From Cytophagaceae bacterium (GTDB taxonomy: Bacteria; Bacteroidota; Bacteroidia; Bacteroidales; Marinilabiliaceae): 38,844 nucleotides of DNA. Each line of letters opens with the position of its first letter. Positions within the stretch are counted from its first letter, which is position 1. The stretch spans positions 1 through 38,844 of the forward strand of contig JAITVO010000130.1 in assembly GCA_031285765.1 (NCBI GenBank). The letters run 5' to 3'. The position numbers were made by a program, and so were the translations under genes. This document shows positions 10,101-19,522 of the stretch, in pieces. Below the pieces are notes generated by a model. It saw nothing but the letters and a program-made list of their open reading frames with translations. It made no database searches and was not told the origin of the DNA.

Positions 10101-13100
10101 GTTGCCGAAGCAAACGCATCGACTGACAAAAACCCTGATAACACTATTATTGAATACGTATTCCACAAGGCCGACGGTTCGGTACTGCCGAGTGTTAGCA
10201 ATACGTGTACTGTTACGCTGCACGAAGATATTGAAGTGTTTGTAACAGTAACCGATAGCGAAGGTTGCTCTACAACTTCAACAGGAGTAGCGGTAACAGT
10301 AAACCCGTTACCAACAGTTACCTTGAAAATTCAAGATAAGGGCGATGGTGTAACAACAATTTGTTCTAACGAAACCGTAACTTTTGAAGCAGCAATAGAA
10401 GGTGAAGCAGGCGGTATATTTACTTTCCAGCACAAAAGGGGAGAAGATATTCTTGAAACGCAGAACGAAAGCGTAACAAATACATTTACGCCAAGTAATA
10501 TTATTGTAGATGGTGATGTAATTCTTGTTAATGGTGAAAGTAATGCAACCCAATGTGTCGGTGAGGCTTCATTAACCATTACGATAGTAACTCCCGAAGC
10601 ATTAATCACTTCATCGTATCCCGAATACGAAATTTGTGCAGGAACCGAGGTTATATTGACAGCAAGCAACATTGCTGAAGAACAGTCAATAACATCTGCA
10701 GTATTCTACTTGGTTGGAGATACGAACCCGATAGAATCCGATGCGTCTTTCTCAATAAAGGTTACACCTAACGATGGTGATAAATATACCGTTGTCATAA
10801 CCAATGAATTCAACTGTACAGCAACGTTCGAAACACCGGCATTTACTATTTTCGATTTACCCGCTCCCACATTAACGATTGATGGAGGAGATGATGTAAT
10901 TTGTGTGAACGACCCAATTACATTCGTAGTTGGTGATGCTGCCGACAATGATGTTAAAACTTACACAGTAAGATTTGAAAATGCGGCAGGTGAAGTTATT
11001 ACCGGTGTTAATGTTATTGATAATGGCGACAATACTTTTACAGCCACATTTTTAGAGGCAGGTAATGTAAACGTATTTGTGAAAGTTGTTAATTCACACG
11101 ATTGTGTATCGGTTACCGAAGCATCGGTTCCAGTAACTGTAAACGAATTGCCACAATTTACATTAGTATCCGATCCTTCTCCTGCTATTTTTGTTGAAAA
11201 TGGCGACCCAATTATATTTACAGCTAATCCTGACAACTTTGCTGATAATATTGAAGATTATCAATATCAGTTTAGAGTGAATGGTAATGAGTATGCAACC
11301 GATTGGTATGAAGAAAACACATGGTCTTATTCATCTCCAAACGCAGGAGACATTGTAACTGTGTGGGTAAGGAATAATGAAACAGGGTGTATAAATAAAG
11401 ACATACCCGGTATTGAGGTGATTGTTGAAAAATTACCTATAGAAATACCATTGGCTGCCCTTGATGGCAAAACACAATATTGTGAAGGTGAATCCGGTGT
11501 TATACTCTTTTTGGATGGCGAACCCGAGTCGGGCGTAACCTATTATTTGGTAACCACCCGTCCAACTGACCCCGATAATATCGATGGTATTGTAGGATCT
11601 CTAAATAATAATAGAATTGAATGGGCAGATGTAAAAGGCACATTCACTTACCATGTGTTTGCTATTCGCAATAAGGCTTATACTGATTTTTCCGGCGAAA
11701 TTACCGTTGAAGAATTTAAAGCGCCTGTGATGTTTAATCTTAATCCCGACGAAGTATTCGATTGCAGCAGTAATGTAAATATTCCACCTCTTACATTAGA
11801 TGGTTCGGAAGTTGGTGTAACTTATTACTTAGTAAGGAATAATGATATTGAGCATCCTGTTGATAGTCAAGTGGGGAATGGTTATGCAAATATAAATTTC
11901 GGCGTAATACAGATTGGCGGAAGCTATACTATTTATGCTGATAATGGCGCTTGCACAATAAAAATGGACGGCGAATTTACATTGACTACTTCCTTTGAAC
12001 ATCCCGAATATAACTTAATAGCCGAGCCTCACTCCGATGGCAGGTATTGTGATGACGAGTTGGGTATTAAGTTAAAACTCGAAGGAACAGTTAATTCTAT
12101 TGTATATACATATCGTTTATTCAAAGGAACCGAATTGGTAGCGGAGGATGATAGCGACGGATGGGGCTCTCCACTTCAATTTGCACATATAGAAACAGGA
12201 AGCCTCTATTTTAGAGATGAAGGTGTTTATACAGTTGTTGCTGTGGATCAATATGGATGTACCGATCTATTGAATAGCAGTATTACAATCCAAAAACTTG
12301 TAGCTCCCCAGCAACAAGTAGTAAGAGCTGAAAACGGAGGATATTTCTGTGGAGATAGCGGAGTGCATATTTTCATGGATGCTCAGGAAGCAGGCGTAGT
12401 TTATGAACTGTACTATAACAATGCACCTGTAGGCACAGTCACCGGTATATTGAACAGTGATGAAGACCTTTATTTTGAGGGGACTTACAGTGGCACAGAG
12501 CACGATTATACCGTAAAAGCAACTCACCCCGGTTTAACTTGTTCAACCGACATGACAACTACAATACGTTTGTATAAAAATGAATTACCTTTATCCTATT
12601 CGGTTGTGGGTAGCGATTTTTGCGAAGATGAAAATACTGTTATTACGTTGATGCAATCCGACGCAGGCGTTACATATACATTGTATATCGCTGTTGATGA
12701 TGTCTTTGTGGAAGTTGCAGATGTTGCTCCCCAAACCAGTATCAATGGAGAATCAATTACTTTTACGGTTGATAACGCAGGAACTTATACCATTAAGGGC
12801 AAAAATCCGAATTGTCCTGACATAATTGAGATGGCAAACACTGTTACGGTTGATATGACCCCGATGCCCGATGAAGACTGGGATTTGAATTGGATGATTG
12901 TTAATCAGGAAAATGCCAACTGCGAAACAGGGATAATTGTAGTAATAAGAAACCCCGAGCCGAGTGTCGTTTATGAATTAATGAAATTCGACGGTGCCAA
13001 TAATATTTCGACCGGAAATACAGGAGAGCTCAACAGCGATGGAGAGTGGCAATTTGATGAAATATGGGACAGTGGCGCTATTTATAATATAAACGGAAAA

Positions 13101-16100
13101 CGTGGCAGTTGCGAAACCCTTTATGAAGTAAATATTGAAATAAATATTTCCGATGCTGATATTGTTGTGCCACAAATTGTTGTAATTACCAACGGAGGCT
13201 ATTTTTGTGAAAATGATTTCAATACCGATTTTGTAAAAATAGGTTTACTCGATTCCGACCCCAATGTAGAATATCATCTGTACAGAGTAGGTGTTGAGGA
13301 TGCAATAGCTATTAAGCAGAATGGTGCGGACGAGAGTGGCGCATTTAACTTTACGCTTGCCAATGAACAGTTAATTGCCGGTACCTACTATGTTGAGGGC
13401 AGTAATATGCCTCCGTTAGAGCCTTGTACAAAGGAAATGCTCAACTCTGTAGAATTAAAAGATCCACAGTTACATCCTGCCAATGTTACAATTATTTTTG
13501 AGGATGTAAAAGAACAAGGCTACTTGTGCGATGGCGAAAATTTCGTATTAAGAGCTAATGCTGAAGGCGCTGCAACATATCAGTTCTTCGTAGTTAGATC
13601 CGAATTGGATGTAGAGTCGCTCAGTGAGCGTACATCTAACAATTTTTATCCTGTTTCATGGGAGCAAGTAATGCCCGACGACCAGTATTATGTGGTTGCC
13701 TACAGCGAATTTGGCGATTGTGGTACCGAATCGGATAAAATAGGATTCACGGTTATTGACAAACCGATTGTAACACTTGTCGGAGAAACCGAAATTTGTC
13801 CGGATGCTACAATGATTTCTTTTGAAGCAAGAGTTGAGTCCGGTGATACGGAGGTCACTTACAGCTATACATTTATTATAGAGCGTTTTGGCAGCAATCA
13901 AACCGATGTGTTTGAACAGGGAGCCAATAACGTGTTCATTGCCAACAACCCAGCCAATATCCTTACGATGCTGAGGGATGGCGACCATTTGTCTGTTGTT
14001 GTCGAAAATCAATACGGCTGTACCGGCGCCGACCAAAAGAAAATCACGATAACTAAATTTCCAGAAATAAGGTTGTCAATAATAGATCCTCCGCCTTTTT
14101 CAACCACTATTGCAGAAGGTACAACCGTAACATTTACGGTAGCTCCGTTTGATGCAGATAATTACGATTACTATTTGGTGGTTAACGATGTCGAAGTGAT
14201 GCAACTTGAACACTCTGAATGGACTTATGTGCCTAACAATGGTGATAGAGTAGCTGTAAAAGTTTCGGATGGCAACTGCGCAACTGTATCCAATATGCTT
14301 ACTTTTACAGTAGAACCCATGCCTGACCCATTTACTCTGGAACCCCAAAAACCCATTTATTGCGAAGGAGATGACGGTGCGATGCTTTATATTACCAGTT
14401 TCGAATCCAATGTCATTTACACCCTGATAAACGCTGCTGACGATACAGAGGCAGGTATTATCGGGTCTTCCGAAAATAATAGTTACTATGTTTGGTATCC
14501 TGTTCCGGAGGGAACATATTATGCAAGAGCAAAACGGGCAATAGGCGCTGGCGCCGCATTTGAATCCAATAAAGTAACTGTAAAGCAAGCTGTTCTTAAT
14601 GTATTCCCGATTACTCCCGGTAATGGCAGCACATTAACAGCTTGCGGAGTGGATATTACTATGAATGGTTTCGACGAAGGTGTTACCTACTATTTAGAAG
14701 TTAATGGCACACAAATAGGCACAGGCGTTCAGGGTACAAGCGATACTGTTCTCCCGTTATTTTTAGGTACTGCTGACTGGGCTGGTAAATATGCCGTTGT
14801 TGGAGTTATGGGTAATTGCGAAAAAATAATAGGTGAATTTGAAATTACAACCGATTTCAACGATATGGTAACTTTATTATCGGACCCTGAAGTTACGGGA
14901 CCTGTATGTGGCGATGTGCCGCCAACTGTCGAATTGTATTTTGCCGAAACTCCCAATGGTATTATCTATGATTACGAATTGTATCGCGATAATGAGTTTT
15001 TGGTAGTTAAACAAAGCGATGGATGGGGTTCCCCCCTCTCGTTTGGAGACAATTTTATCGGTTGGGGTACTTATAAAGTATATACCACATATAATGGTTG
15101 TAAGGTACAAATGAACGGCGAAATTGTGATAGAACGTGGCGATGGACCTACATTCTTGAATGCATTTGCCGAAAACAGCGGACAATTCTGCGAAAGCAGC
15201 ACCGGCGTAAGAATCGGAATAGAGGGATGCGAAGCTAACGTTAAGTACGAGTTGTGGGGTATTGATGAGGGTTTCATCACTGAAATAACTCCCACCACCT
15301 TTACCGACACCGAGTTAATAATTTGGTTCAGTGGTATTTATAATAATGCAACACCTGATTATTATACCGTTAAAGCAATTAAAGAGGGTAGCAATTGTGG
15401 CGAAATGGAGATGACTGTTACACTGCATCCGGAGGTGTTGCCCGATGTACCTGTACTTCCTGCCAATCCTGAAAATGTTTGTCAGGGTACCCCAGTGGTA
15501 ATTACTGTTACCAATGTACAACACGGTGTAGTTTATCAGTTGTATTTCAATGGAAGCGAAGTTCCCGGCGCTGTACAGCCCGAAGACGAAACCGATACTA
15601 CTGTAGAATTCACTGTATCGCAGGCAGGAACTTATAATGTTAAGGCGCGGAATGCATTTGGCTGCGAAAGCAAATTGTCCAAACCATTCTTACTTGAATA
15701 TATGCCGCTGCCAAGCACATTTACTGCCGTCCTATCGCATGGAGGAACAAGTTGTACAGATGGCGCTATTATTACCGTGTTGAGTTCACAATCGGGTGTT
15801 ATCTATTCGCTGCAGAAGTATGTAAATGGCGAGTGGGTAGAATTTACAGCGGTTAATACAATCGTAGGTACAGGTAGCGATCTGTCTTTTGGTCCAATAT
15901 TCGACAACGCTTTATTCCGTGTTATTGCCAAAAACGAGTTCGGTTGCACACAATTGATGCGAAACCCCGATATACAGGTCAATGTTCCCGGTGTGATAAC
16001 AAAACAGCAAATTGAACAAATTGGCGAAGCCTGTTTGCTGGGCAATGGAGTTACTATAGCTTTGCTGGATTCGGAAGTCGATATCGAATATACGCTTTAT

Positions 16101-19100
16101 CTTAAAAGTATAACTGAAGCATCGGATTTAGAATTGGGAACAATTCAGGGCACAGGTGAGTATATTGCATTTGGCGACGGAGTTGTTATCTACGATGGAA
16201 CATATTATGTAATTGGCGATAATCCTGCCGATGACGGTTGCGAACAACTGATGAATAACGAAGTTACGGTTAAATTTGAACCTATCCCTGAGTTATTTGT
16301 ACTCCAACAAAAAGGAATTTGGTGTGATGGGCAACAGGATGGTGCTACGCTGGAATTGGCAGGCTCGGAATCGGATGTTACATACTATCTAATGAAAGTA
16401 AACGGTGATTATCACGATTTAGTCCAGACAAGGACAGGCGATGGCTCGCCAATAACATTCGACCTGATAACCGTCGAAGGCGAATATCAGGTTTACGGTC
16501 GCTCCGCGTATGGCTGTACGTCGGGTATGAGTATTATTATTGATGTCCATAAAGTATACCCGCCCAATGTTGAAAGTATCAATGCAGTTTACGATGAAAA
16601 CTATTGCCCCGGAAATGAGGGCGTTGATATAACACTTGCTCCACTACCGGAAGTTGGAACAACCTATACTCTTTATACATTTGTAGATGGCGCGATAGAT
16701 TCGGTGGTTGATTCTAAAGTTGGCGAAGATATGGAAACCGGTGTTACATTCGAAAAAATTTCGGAAGGTCAATACAGAATAGTTGCTCATAAAGACGATG
16801 TTAACTGTACGGCTAATGTCAATGGAATTATCGAGATTACCGCTCATTCTCTTCCAGTTACTCCCGTACTTGAACATTTCGTACCAACTTGTGAATCAAC
16901 TGTAATCATTACAACAAGCACTCTTCGCGAGGAGGATGTTACCTATAATCTTATCAATACTCTTGGCGAGGTTGTGGATATACCTTACTCAGGTGAGGTT
17001 GGCGAAATTATGGTGTGGACGCTCGAAAATCTGCCGACAGGCGAAGAGTTTTATTATTACATCGAAGCTGTTGGAACAAACGGTTGCAGAGTTATATCGA
17101 ATACAATAACGGTTGTAGTATATGAAAGCATTAATCCATTCACTGCCGAACTGCCACTTGGCGATACTTATTGCTCGAATGCTGACGATAAAGGCGTAAC
17201 GATTGGTATTTCCGAATTGCAATCCGGAGTTGAATATTGGTTGAAAGATGCTGCCGGTAAAGTGAGGGGACGCCTTGACGGTGACGAAACTGAAACTGTT
17301 TTTGCAGGCATATTCCCCGAAGATACTTATACCATTACCGGAATTGGAAAGGCTTCGCATTGTGAGTCGGCTCCTGTTGTAGTTGTGATTACCGTAATTC
17401 CTGCCTCTGAAGCGCCTGAACTTAAAGAACCTGAACCAAGTTGCGAAATGCCTGTTATTATTACAACAACCACTGTTGGCGAGGCGGGGGTTATCTATAA
17501 TCTAATCCGGACTATTACCGACGAAGTGGTAGGTACGTTAGAAGGTAATGGCACAGATAGTTTAAAATGGGAGATTTGGGATGAAGACTTTTATCACATC
17601 CAACTTGTTGGCGAGTGTGTCGATGTGTCGAACGTGATAGAGGTTGTGATACACGATGCTATTAATCAGTTCAGCGCCGAAATGCCGAATTTGGTCTATT
17701 GTCCGAGCGACGGTGGCGTAACCGTTAGCATTCCCGACCTTCAAAAAGGCATTTTGTACACGATGAAGAATGCAGACGGTAATCCGCTAGTTTTCCTCGA
17801 TGGCAATGGAACTGAAAAAACTTTTGCAGGATATTATGAAGAAGGAACTTACACCGTTACAGGTCGTGATAGCTATTGCGAATTGCTGCTGGCCACATTT
17901 ACTGTTACCGAATTGGATGCTCCGCAGCAGTTTACTTTGAGTTTAACATCAGGCGGCGAAATAATCCTGTCGGGTTCCGAATTGGGAGTCCAGTACACGC
18001 TTTATCGCGACGATAATACAGTTGTAACAACAGTTGAGGGAACCGGCAGTGCTATCAGCTTCGGCGATACTTTTGCAGCCGGTATTTATACCACAAAAGC
18101 ACTGAATACAACTACTTCGTGCGAAAGTGATATGTTAGGTGATGTGAATATCATACCCGGCGCCGAAATAATTATTCCCGTCGAAGGATTCCTCTTTTAC
18201 TGTAACGAAAATGCATATTCGGGTGCAGAGGTTACAATCGTATCTACTACCGAAAGAATGGAATACCAAACCATTGTGGAGGATACGGGCGATGTATTCG
18301 ATTTCATCACAGGTAATGGCACAAGCAGGACGTTCAATCGTCGCCATACCAAAGGTAAGTATATTTTGCGAGTCCGTAATTTTAGCACAGCAACTTATCA
18401 GGATGTGCAGAAATTTACGGTAGTAGAATATGCAATGCCTGCACAGTTCAGTTTTGCACGCGATAACGGCATTGTTTTCGACACCGAAATCGCATTAAAT
18501 GGAGCCGAGCCGGGTGTAACCTATTCGCTTTATAGAAAGGATGCAGTTCAATATCCGCCCATTGTCGATGAACTGTACGAAGGTGTGGAAACCAATCCGA
18601 TGGTATGCGAAGATTTGCTTTTCTGCGACGCATTGAGTTTTGGCTCAGTACCCGACGCCGGCTACTATTACATACAGGGTGTGAGTGCCGAAGGCGGATG
18701 TACGTCGTGGATGAACGGTTATTTGTGGATCATCGAAAATCCGCTGATTGCTGTAAACGATACACTCTATCTTGGACCCGACGAATTGAATGGAACAATT
18801 GATGTTGCGTACAACGATATTCTGCTGCGAGATGTTGATGAGCGTGGCGTAAATTTAATGTTTGAAGCCCTTACCGATGCAGGCGAACTCTTTGGCAAAC
18901 CTTGGAGTACCGATTTCACGCTCAATGCATCAACAGGTGAGTTCTTTTACGAAAAATTGCCGAGTTTCTTTGGACTCGATTCTGTTTCTTATCGTATTAC
19001 GAATACCGAAGTACCGGGACGATCGTCTATCGCCACCATCTATATAAGGGTTGGTAACAAACAGATGCCGGGTAATACAGGCTCGTTCCTGCTGCCCAAC

Positions 19101-19391
19101 GCATTCTCGCCCAACGGCGACGGAATCAACGATGTATTTGTAATATCAGGCTTGGGCGAAACCGAAGAATCGATGCTCGAAGTTGTTAACCGCTGGGGTA
19201 CTATTGTTTACCGTAGCACAGGCGTCAAATATTTAAACGACTGGGACGGAACAGCCAACGTAAGCGCAATGATTTCAATCGGTAAGGAATTGCCCAACGG
19301 AACTTATTATTATATATTTAAAGTAAAGAAAAACGTGAACGGAAAGATTGAGTCACGTGATTACAATGGATTTGTTGAACTGAGAAGATAG
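4182..19391 (+). CDS. giant (5069 aa) secreted multi-domain Ig/PKD-like protein with T9SS type-B sorting domain (SprB-like adhesin candidate)
   Basis: One uninterrupted ORF. Signal peptide MNSKYIHRIIAAIFLLSLFVGSGTSFAQ; dozens of tandem beta-rich repeats (VCxGExVxFTATGG..., YCEGxxGVxIxLxGSExGVxYxLY...GTGxxxxF...GTYTVxAxN..C); C-terminus FLLPNAFSPNGDGINDVFVISGLG...LEVVNRWGTIVYRS...NDWDGTAN...LPNGTYYYIFKV...FVELRR is the gliding-motility-associated (CHU_C/TIGR04131-type) sorting domain. Confidence 0.95.
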   Translation: MNSKYIHRIIAAIFLLSLFVGSGTSFAQTTKERRDAHTALLQKYAKGTGSKGGSGTFTNLDAAYCSDNVNDYYELSIPNLPSSNIIRIVWSVTEARTGTTIPYTPLGNDIGLSIADIDESLYGDEGYIMLSITYQIILRPPAQPIQGSDYTVIYKSPKQFNFKQEFTICEGESQILTLPESEPFVDYQLMKGTEAVGSLKEGTGAPIEFEVTEAGEYYVRAHNRYSIDGGMDCNKGMTGVATLTVSPRPKFDFLPNNNFIICAGDPLDVQTNLTLNPSDLNNDNENDYTYSWSATGPNGYSYTGNVKNLSIAEDVLVDAGTYTFALTVINVNYSIGEGCPATKSVTVTVNENPEVTIDPVEPLCVDAALTITTNVDKGTGPYTYKWYKGNELLPSETSSSYSKANITIADAGTYKVIVTDVNGCGSAEATVTVTVNPLPVAQPTSNSPVCEGEDIHLEANSGNFDYAWRHQSNGFSTTEQNPVITDATLQDGDVYYLKITDKETGCTSIEASVTVVVNAKPVFDPQAEKNPVCEGEDVNLKGNITTPDSNIQSILWTGTNVADGTTENITVQGLTPGTHTFYLRVETTDGCEDIKEVDVVVHEHFEVEIQHLSPYCEEEAISLFASITGGAASGAVYHYQWQFAAGETPDEGDFSNIGGDSPTLEVTASAVVAHQGTYRVKVTTEGNTVCDATDNEYVVVNPTPTFDLNYVNKKNYCPGDVLTISVENLLPAGNYTYQWTLNGAAIGSNTATYSKTVVDSATDGGTYKVVVTNTDTGCPAEDEVEITVYEKPLVSFPANPIEICAGTPFTIEPTVTPGTADDYNFYWTLPDGTHPTTSTITVSAASALHDGTYEVKVTHKTQNCESEEESVLVKVFALPVANAGADFAVCEGSALTLRGLPNDMDVYTWSGPGGFTSNEQNPSVTANAENGVHNGTYTLTVQSGDGCVSTADEVVVTVNETPEATIDGDTELCLNPGGPWSLEATPKPAGGNYVNWEWRKDDPNSPTVIGNSARYEKATVEESDAGRYYVSFTDNTTNCSSYAFINVTVNSVDATLNLTTPPPYCEANEITFLAGDKNAGTGINYTYQFFINDISQGAPAAINIFKHTFTSADFGSNLSITVKISVEVTNNDTGCKGTKDTTITIYRTPNVNLTVIPGSSVCINEKITVTATTGYDTYTFYVNDEEVQTGAANVLEYTPTATGSYKFEVLTSATSKCTTFTGPETVTVHPLPEIKLVSENLNNTINPTNTVICLGDKVKFTASGGVAYRFFRGENEIAPLDFTSRSEITLDDITEDETITVIGKDVNGCENTSWLDIKVISETPLLVIEPAEPVCADQPVQLVASLGGTYYKFYKSAGDELLYEGTANSCTVTPPLTDGAMYYALVTYSSGCTFQTEDVTLSVKPLPVVTLVEKDGKTEVCAGESVTFVATGGVSYDFYLDGAMAQSNAGAEYSVSNLQNSITVYVVVTNSDGCSKRSNDLTITVHPLPTITLNEAITETVSVCPNTDFTFTAAGGDEYKFVSIATGGVETNLRGWGADNTYQQNITEDITIKVYGRNTTTDCENFATLTVDVMEESPVLEIIPATPVCADGMVQLRVTDNSGIGYQFFRKSTGGDILLSPIGTDELYECTITGTPELPLEDGAYYAKVTYGTEALQCTFSTNDVLLDVNELPEINLNAENSSGNPVAAVCSDDEVTFTATGGTAYEFHIEVDGVEQPVYSSTTGVYTTAFTAVEQPVTVTVYARGKGTNGCWANSDVLTITVNPLPKIELNGETNGTVSVCPNTNCRFTATGGNEYMFVSIANDGTGVETNLRGWGADNTYQRNNITEDITIKVYGRNTTGCVNFATLTVDVINQTPTLTFEPVATEGAICSNEQVKLVALPEGGSVYAFYDSNDVLLYQGANNYCIVNPPLVDGAEYRAVVTYSSGDITCNYETALTPLRINTAPVITLFEAQNGDGNQISSVCKNGQVIFVAEANASTDKNPDNTIIEYVFHKADGSVLPSVSNTCTVTLHEDIEVFVTVTDSEGCSTTSTGVAVTVNPLPTVTLKIQDKGDGVTTICSNETVTFEAAIEGEAGGIFTFQHKRGEDILETQNESVTNTFTPSNIIVDGDVILVNGESNATQCVGEASLTITIVTPEALITSSYPEYEICAGTEVILTASNIAEEQSITSAVFYLVGDTNPIESDASFSIKVTPNDGDKYTVVITNEFNCTATFETPAFTIFDLPAPTLTIDGGDDVICVNDPITFVVGDAADNDVKTYTVRFENAAGEVITGVNVIDNGDNTFTATFLEAGNVNVFVKVVNSHDCVSVTEASVPVTVNELPQFTLVSDPSPAIFVENGDPIIFTANPDNFADNIEDYQYQFRVNGNEYATDWYEENTWSYSSPNAGDIVTVWVRNNETGCINKDIPGIEVIVEKLPIEIPLAALDGKTQYCEGESGVILFLDGEPESGVTYYLVTTRPTDPDNIDGIVGSLNNNRIEWADVKGTFTYHVFAIRNKAYTDFSGEITVEEFKAPVMFNLNPDEVFDCSSNVNIPPLTLDGSEVGVTYYLVRNNDIEHPVDSQVGNGYANINFGVIQIGGSYTIYADNGACTIKMDGEFTLTTSFEHPEYNLIAEPHSDGRYCDDELGIKLKLEGTVNSIVYTYRLFKGTELVAEDDSDGWGSPLQFAHIETGSLYFRDEGVYTVVAVDQYGCTDLLNSSITIQKLVAPQQQVVRAENGGYFCGDSGVHIFMDAQEAGVVYELYYNNAPVGTVTGILNSDEDLYFEGTYSGTEHDYTVKATHPGLTCSTDMTTTIRLYKNELPLSYSVVGSDFCEDENTVITLMQSDAGVTYTLYIAVDDVFVEVADVAPQTSINGESITFTVDNAGTYTIKGKNPNCPDIIEMANTVTVDMTPMPDEDWDLNWMIVNQENANCETGIIVVIRNPEPSVVYELMKFDGANNISTGNTGELNSDGEWQFDEIWDSGAIYNINGKRGSCETLYEVNIEINISDADIVVPQIVVITNGGYFCENDFNTDFVKIGLLDSDPNVEYHLYRVGVEDAIAIKQNGADESGAFNFTLANEQLIAGTYYVEGSNMPPLEPCTKEMLNSVELKDPQLHPANVTIIFEDVKEQGYLCDGENFVLRANAEGAATYQFFVVRSELDVESLSERTSNNFYPVSWEQVMPDDQYYVVAYSEFGDCGTESDKIGFTVIDKPIVTLVGETEICPDATMISFEARVESGDTEVTYSYTFIIERFGSNQTDVFEQGANNVFIANNPANILTMLRDGDHLSVVVENQYGCTGADQKKITITKFPEIRLSIIDPPPFSTTIAEGTTVTFTVAPFDADNYDYYLVVNDVEVMQLEHSEWTYVPNNGDRVAVKVSDGNCATVSNMLTFTVEPMPDPFTLEPQKPIYCEGDDGAMLYITSFESNVIYTLINAADDTEAGIIGSSENNSYYVWYPVPEGTYYARAKRAIGAGAAFESNKVTVKQAVLNVFPITPGNGSTLTACGVDITMNGFDEGVTYYLEVNGTQIGTGVQGTSDTVLPLFLGTADWAGKYAVVGVMGNCEKIIGEFEITTDFNDMVTLLSDPEVTGPVCGDVPPTVELYFAETPNGIIYDYELYRDNEFLVVKQSDGWGSPLSFGDNFIGWGTYKVYTTYNGCKVQMNGEIVIERGDGPTFLNAFAENSGQFCESSTGVRIGIEGCEANVKYELWGIDEGFITEITPTTFTDTELIIWFSGIYNNATPDYYTVKAIKEGSNCGEMEMTVTLHPEVLPDVPVLPANPENVCQGTPVVITVTNVQHGVVYQLYFNGSEVPGAVQPEDETDTTVEFTVSQAGTYNVKARNAFGCESKLSKPFLLEYMPLPSTFTAVLSHGGTSCTDGAIITVLSSQSGVIYSLQKYVNGEWVEFTAVNTIVGTGSDLSFGPIFDNALFRVIAKNEFGCTQLMRNPDIQVNVPGVITKQQIEQIGEACLLGNGVTIALLDSEVDIEYTLYLKSITEASDLELGTIQGTGEYIAFGDGVVIYDGTYYVIGDNPADDGCEQLMNNEVTVKFEPIPELFVLQQKGIWCDGQQDGATLELAGSESDVTYYLMKVNGDYHDLVQTRTGDGSPITFDLITVEGEYQVYGRSAYGCTSGMSIIIDVHKVYPPNVESINAVYDENYCPGNEGVDITLAPLPEVGTTYTLYTFVDGAIDSVVDSKVGEDMETGVTFEKISEGQYRIVAHKDDVNCTANVNGIIEITAHSLPVTPVLEHFVPTCESTVIITTSTLREEDVTYNLINTLGEVVDIPYSGEVGEIMVWTLENLPTGEEFYYYIEAVGTNGCRVISNTITVVVYESINPFTAELPLGDTYCSNADDKGVTIGISELQSGVEYWLKDAAGKVRGRLDGDETETVFAGIFPEDTYTITGIGKASHCESAPVVVVITVIPASEAPELKEPEPSCEMPVIITTTTVGEAGVIYNLIRTITDEVVGTLEGNGTDSLKWEIWDEDFYHIQLVGECVDVSNVIEVVIHDAINQFSAEMPNLVYCPSDGGVTVSIPDLQKGILYTMKNADGNPLVFLDGNGTEKTFAGYYEEGTYTVTGRDSYCELLLATFTVTELDAPQQFTLSLTSGGEIILSGSELGVQYTLYRDDNTVVTTVEGTGSAISFGDTFAAGIYTTKALNTTTSCESDMLGDVNIIPGAEIIIPVEGFLFYCNENAYSGAEVTIVSTTERMEYQTIVEDTGDVFDFITGNGTSRTFNRRHTKGKYILRVRNFSTATYQDVQKFTVVEYAMPAQFSFARDNGIVFDTEIALNGAEPGVTYSLYRKDAVQYPPIVDELYEGVETNPMVCEDLLFCDALSFGSVPDAGYYYIQGVSAEGGCTSWMNGYLWIIENPLIAVNDTLYLGPDELNGTIDVAYNDILLRDVDERGVNLMFEALTDAGELFGKPWSTDFTLNASTGEFFYEKLPSFFGLDSVSYRITNTEVPGRSSIATIYIRVGNKQMPGNTGSFLLPNAFSPNGDGINDVFVISGLGETEESMLEVVNRWGTIVYRSTGVKYLNDWDGTANVSAMISIGKELPNGTYYYIFKVKKNVNGKIESRDYNGFVELRR
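8763..8890 (+). repeat. intragenic repeat unit, copy 1 (Ig-like module)
   Basis: ggtgttgaaactaatctgcgcggctggggagccgataatacttatca is identical to the stretch starting at 9603; near-identical flanks (cattaccgaagatataaccataaaagtttaygg). Confidence 0.85.
9603..9727 (+). repeat. intragenic repeat unit, copy 2 (Ig-like module)
   Basis: See copy 1; offset 840 bp, an in-frame multiple of 3. Confidence 0.85.
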
Positions 19392-19442
19392 CATAAACTG
19401 TTTCGGATGGCAACTATTGCTCTCTGAAAATAAAATATAACA

Positions 19443-19490
19443 GACTTTTATAAACCACCAATCGCTTCGATTTGGTGGTTTATAAAAGTC
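19443..19490. terminator. long hairpin between the giant gene and the porP/sprF-like gene (terminator or processing/attenuation structure)
   Basis: gacttttataaaccaccaatcg ctt cgatttggtggtttataaaagtc: 22-bp stem with a single bulge and a 3-nt loop. No strong poly-T follows on +. Confidence 0.65.
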
Positions 19491-19522
19491 CTGACTGACG
19501 ATTTAAACTAAATTATAGGCAG

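Noticed and set aside
5901-18633. Many 60-164-aa minus ORFs opposite the giant gene
   Set aside because: Explained by codon bias of the long + strand ORF; no domains or independent signals.
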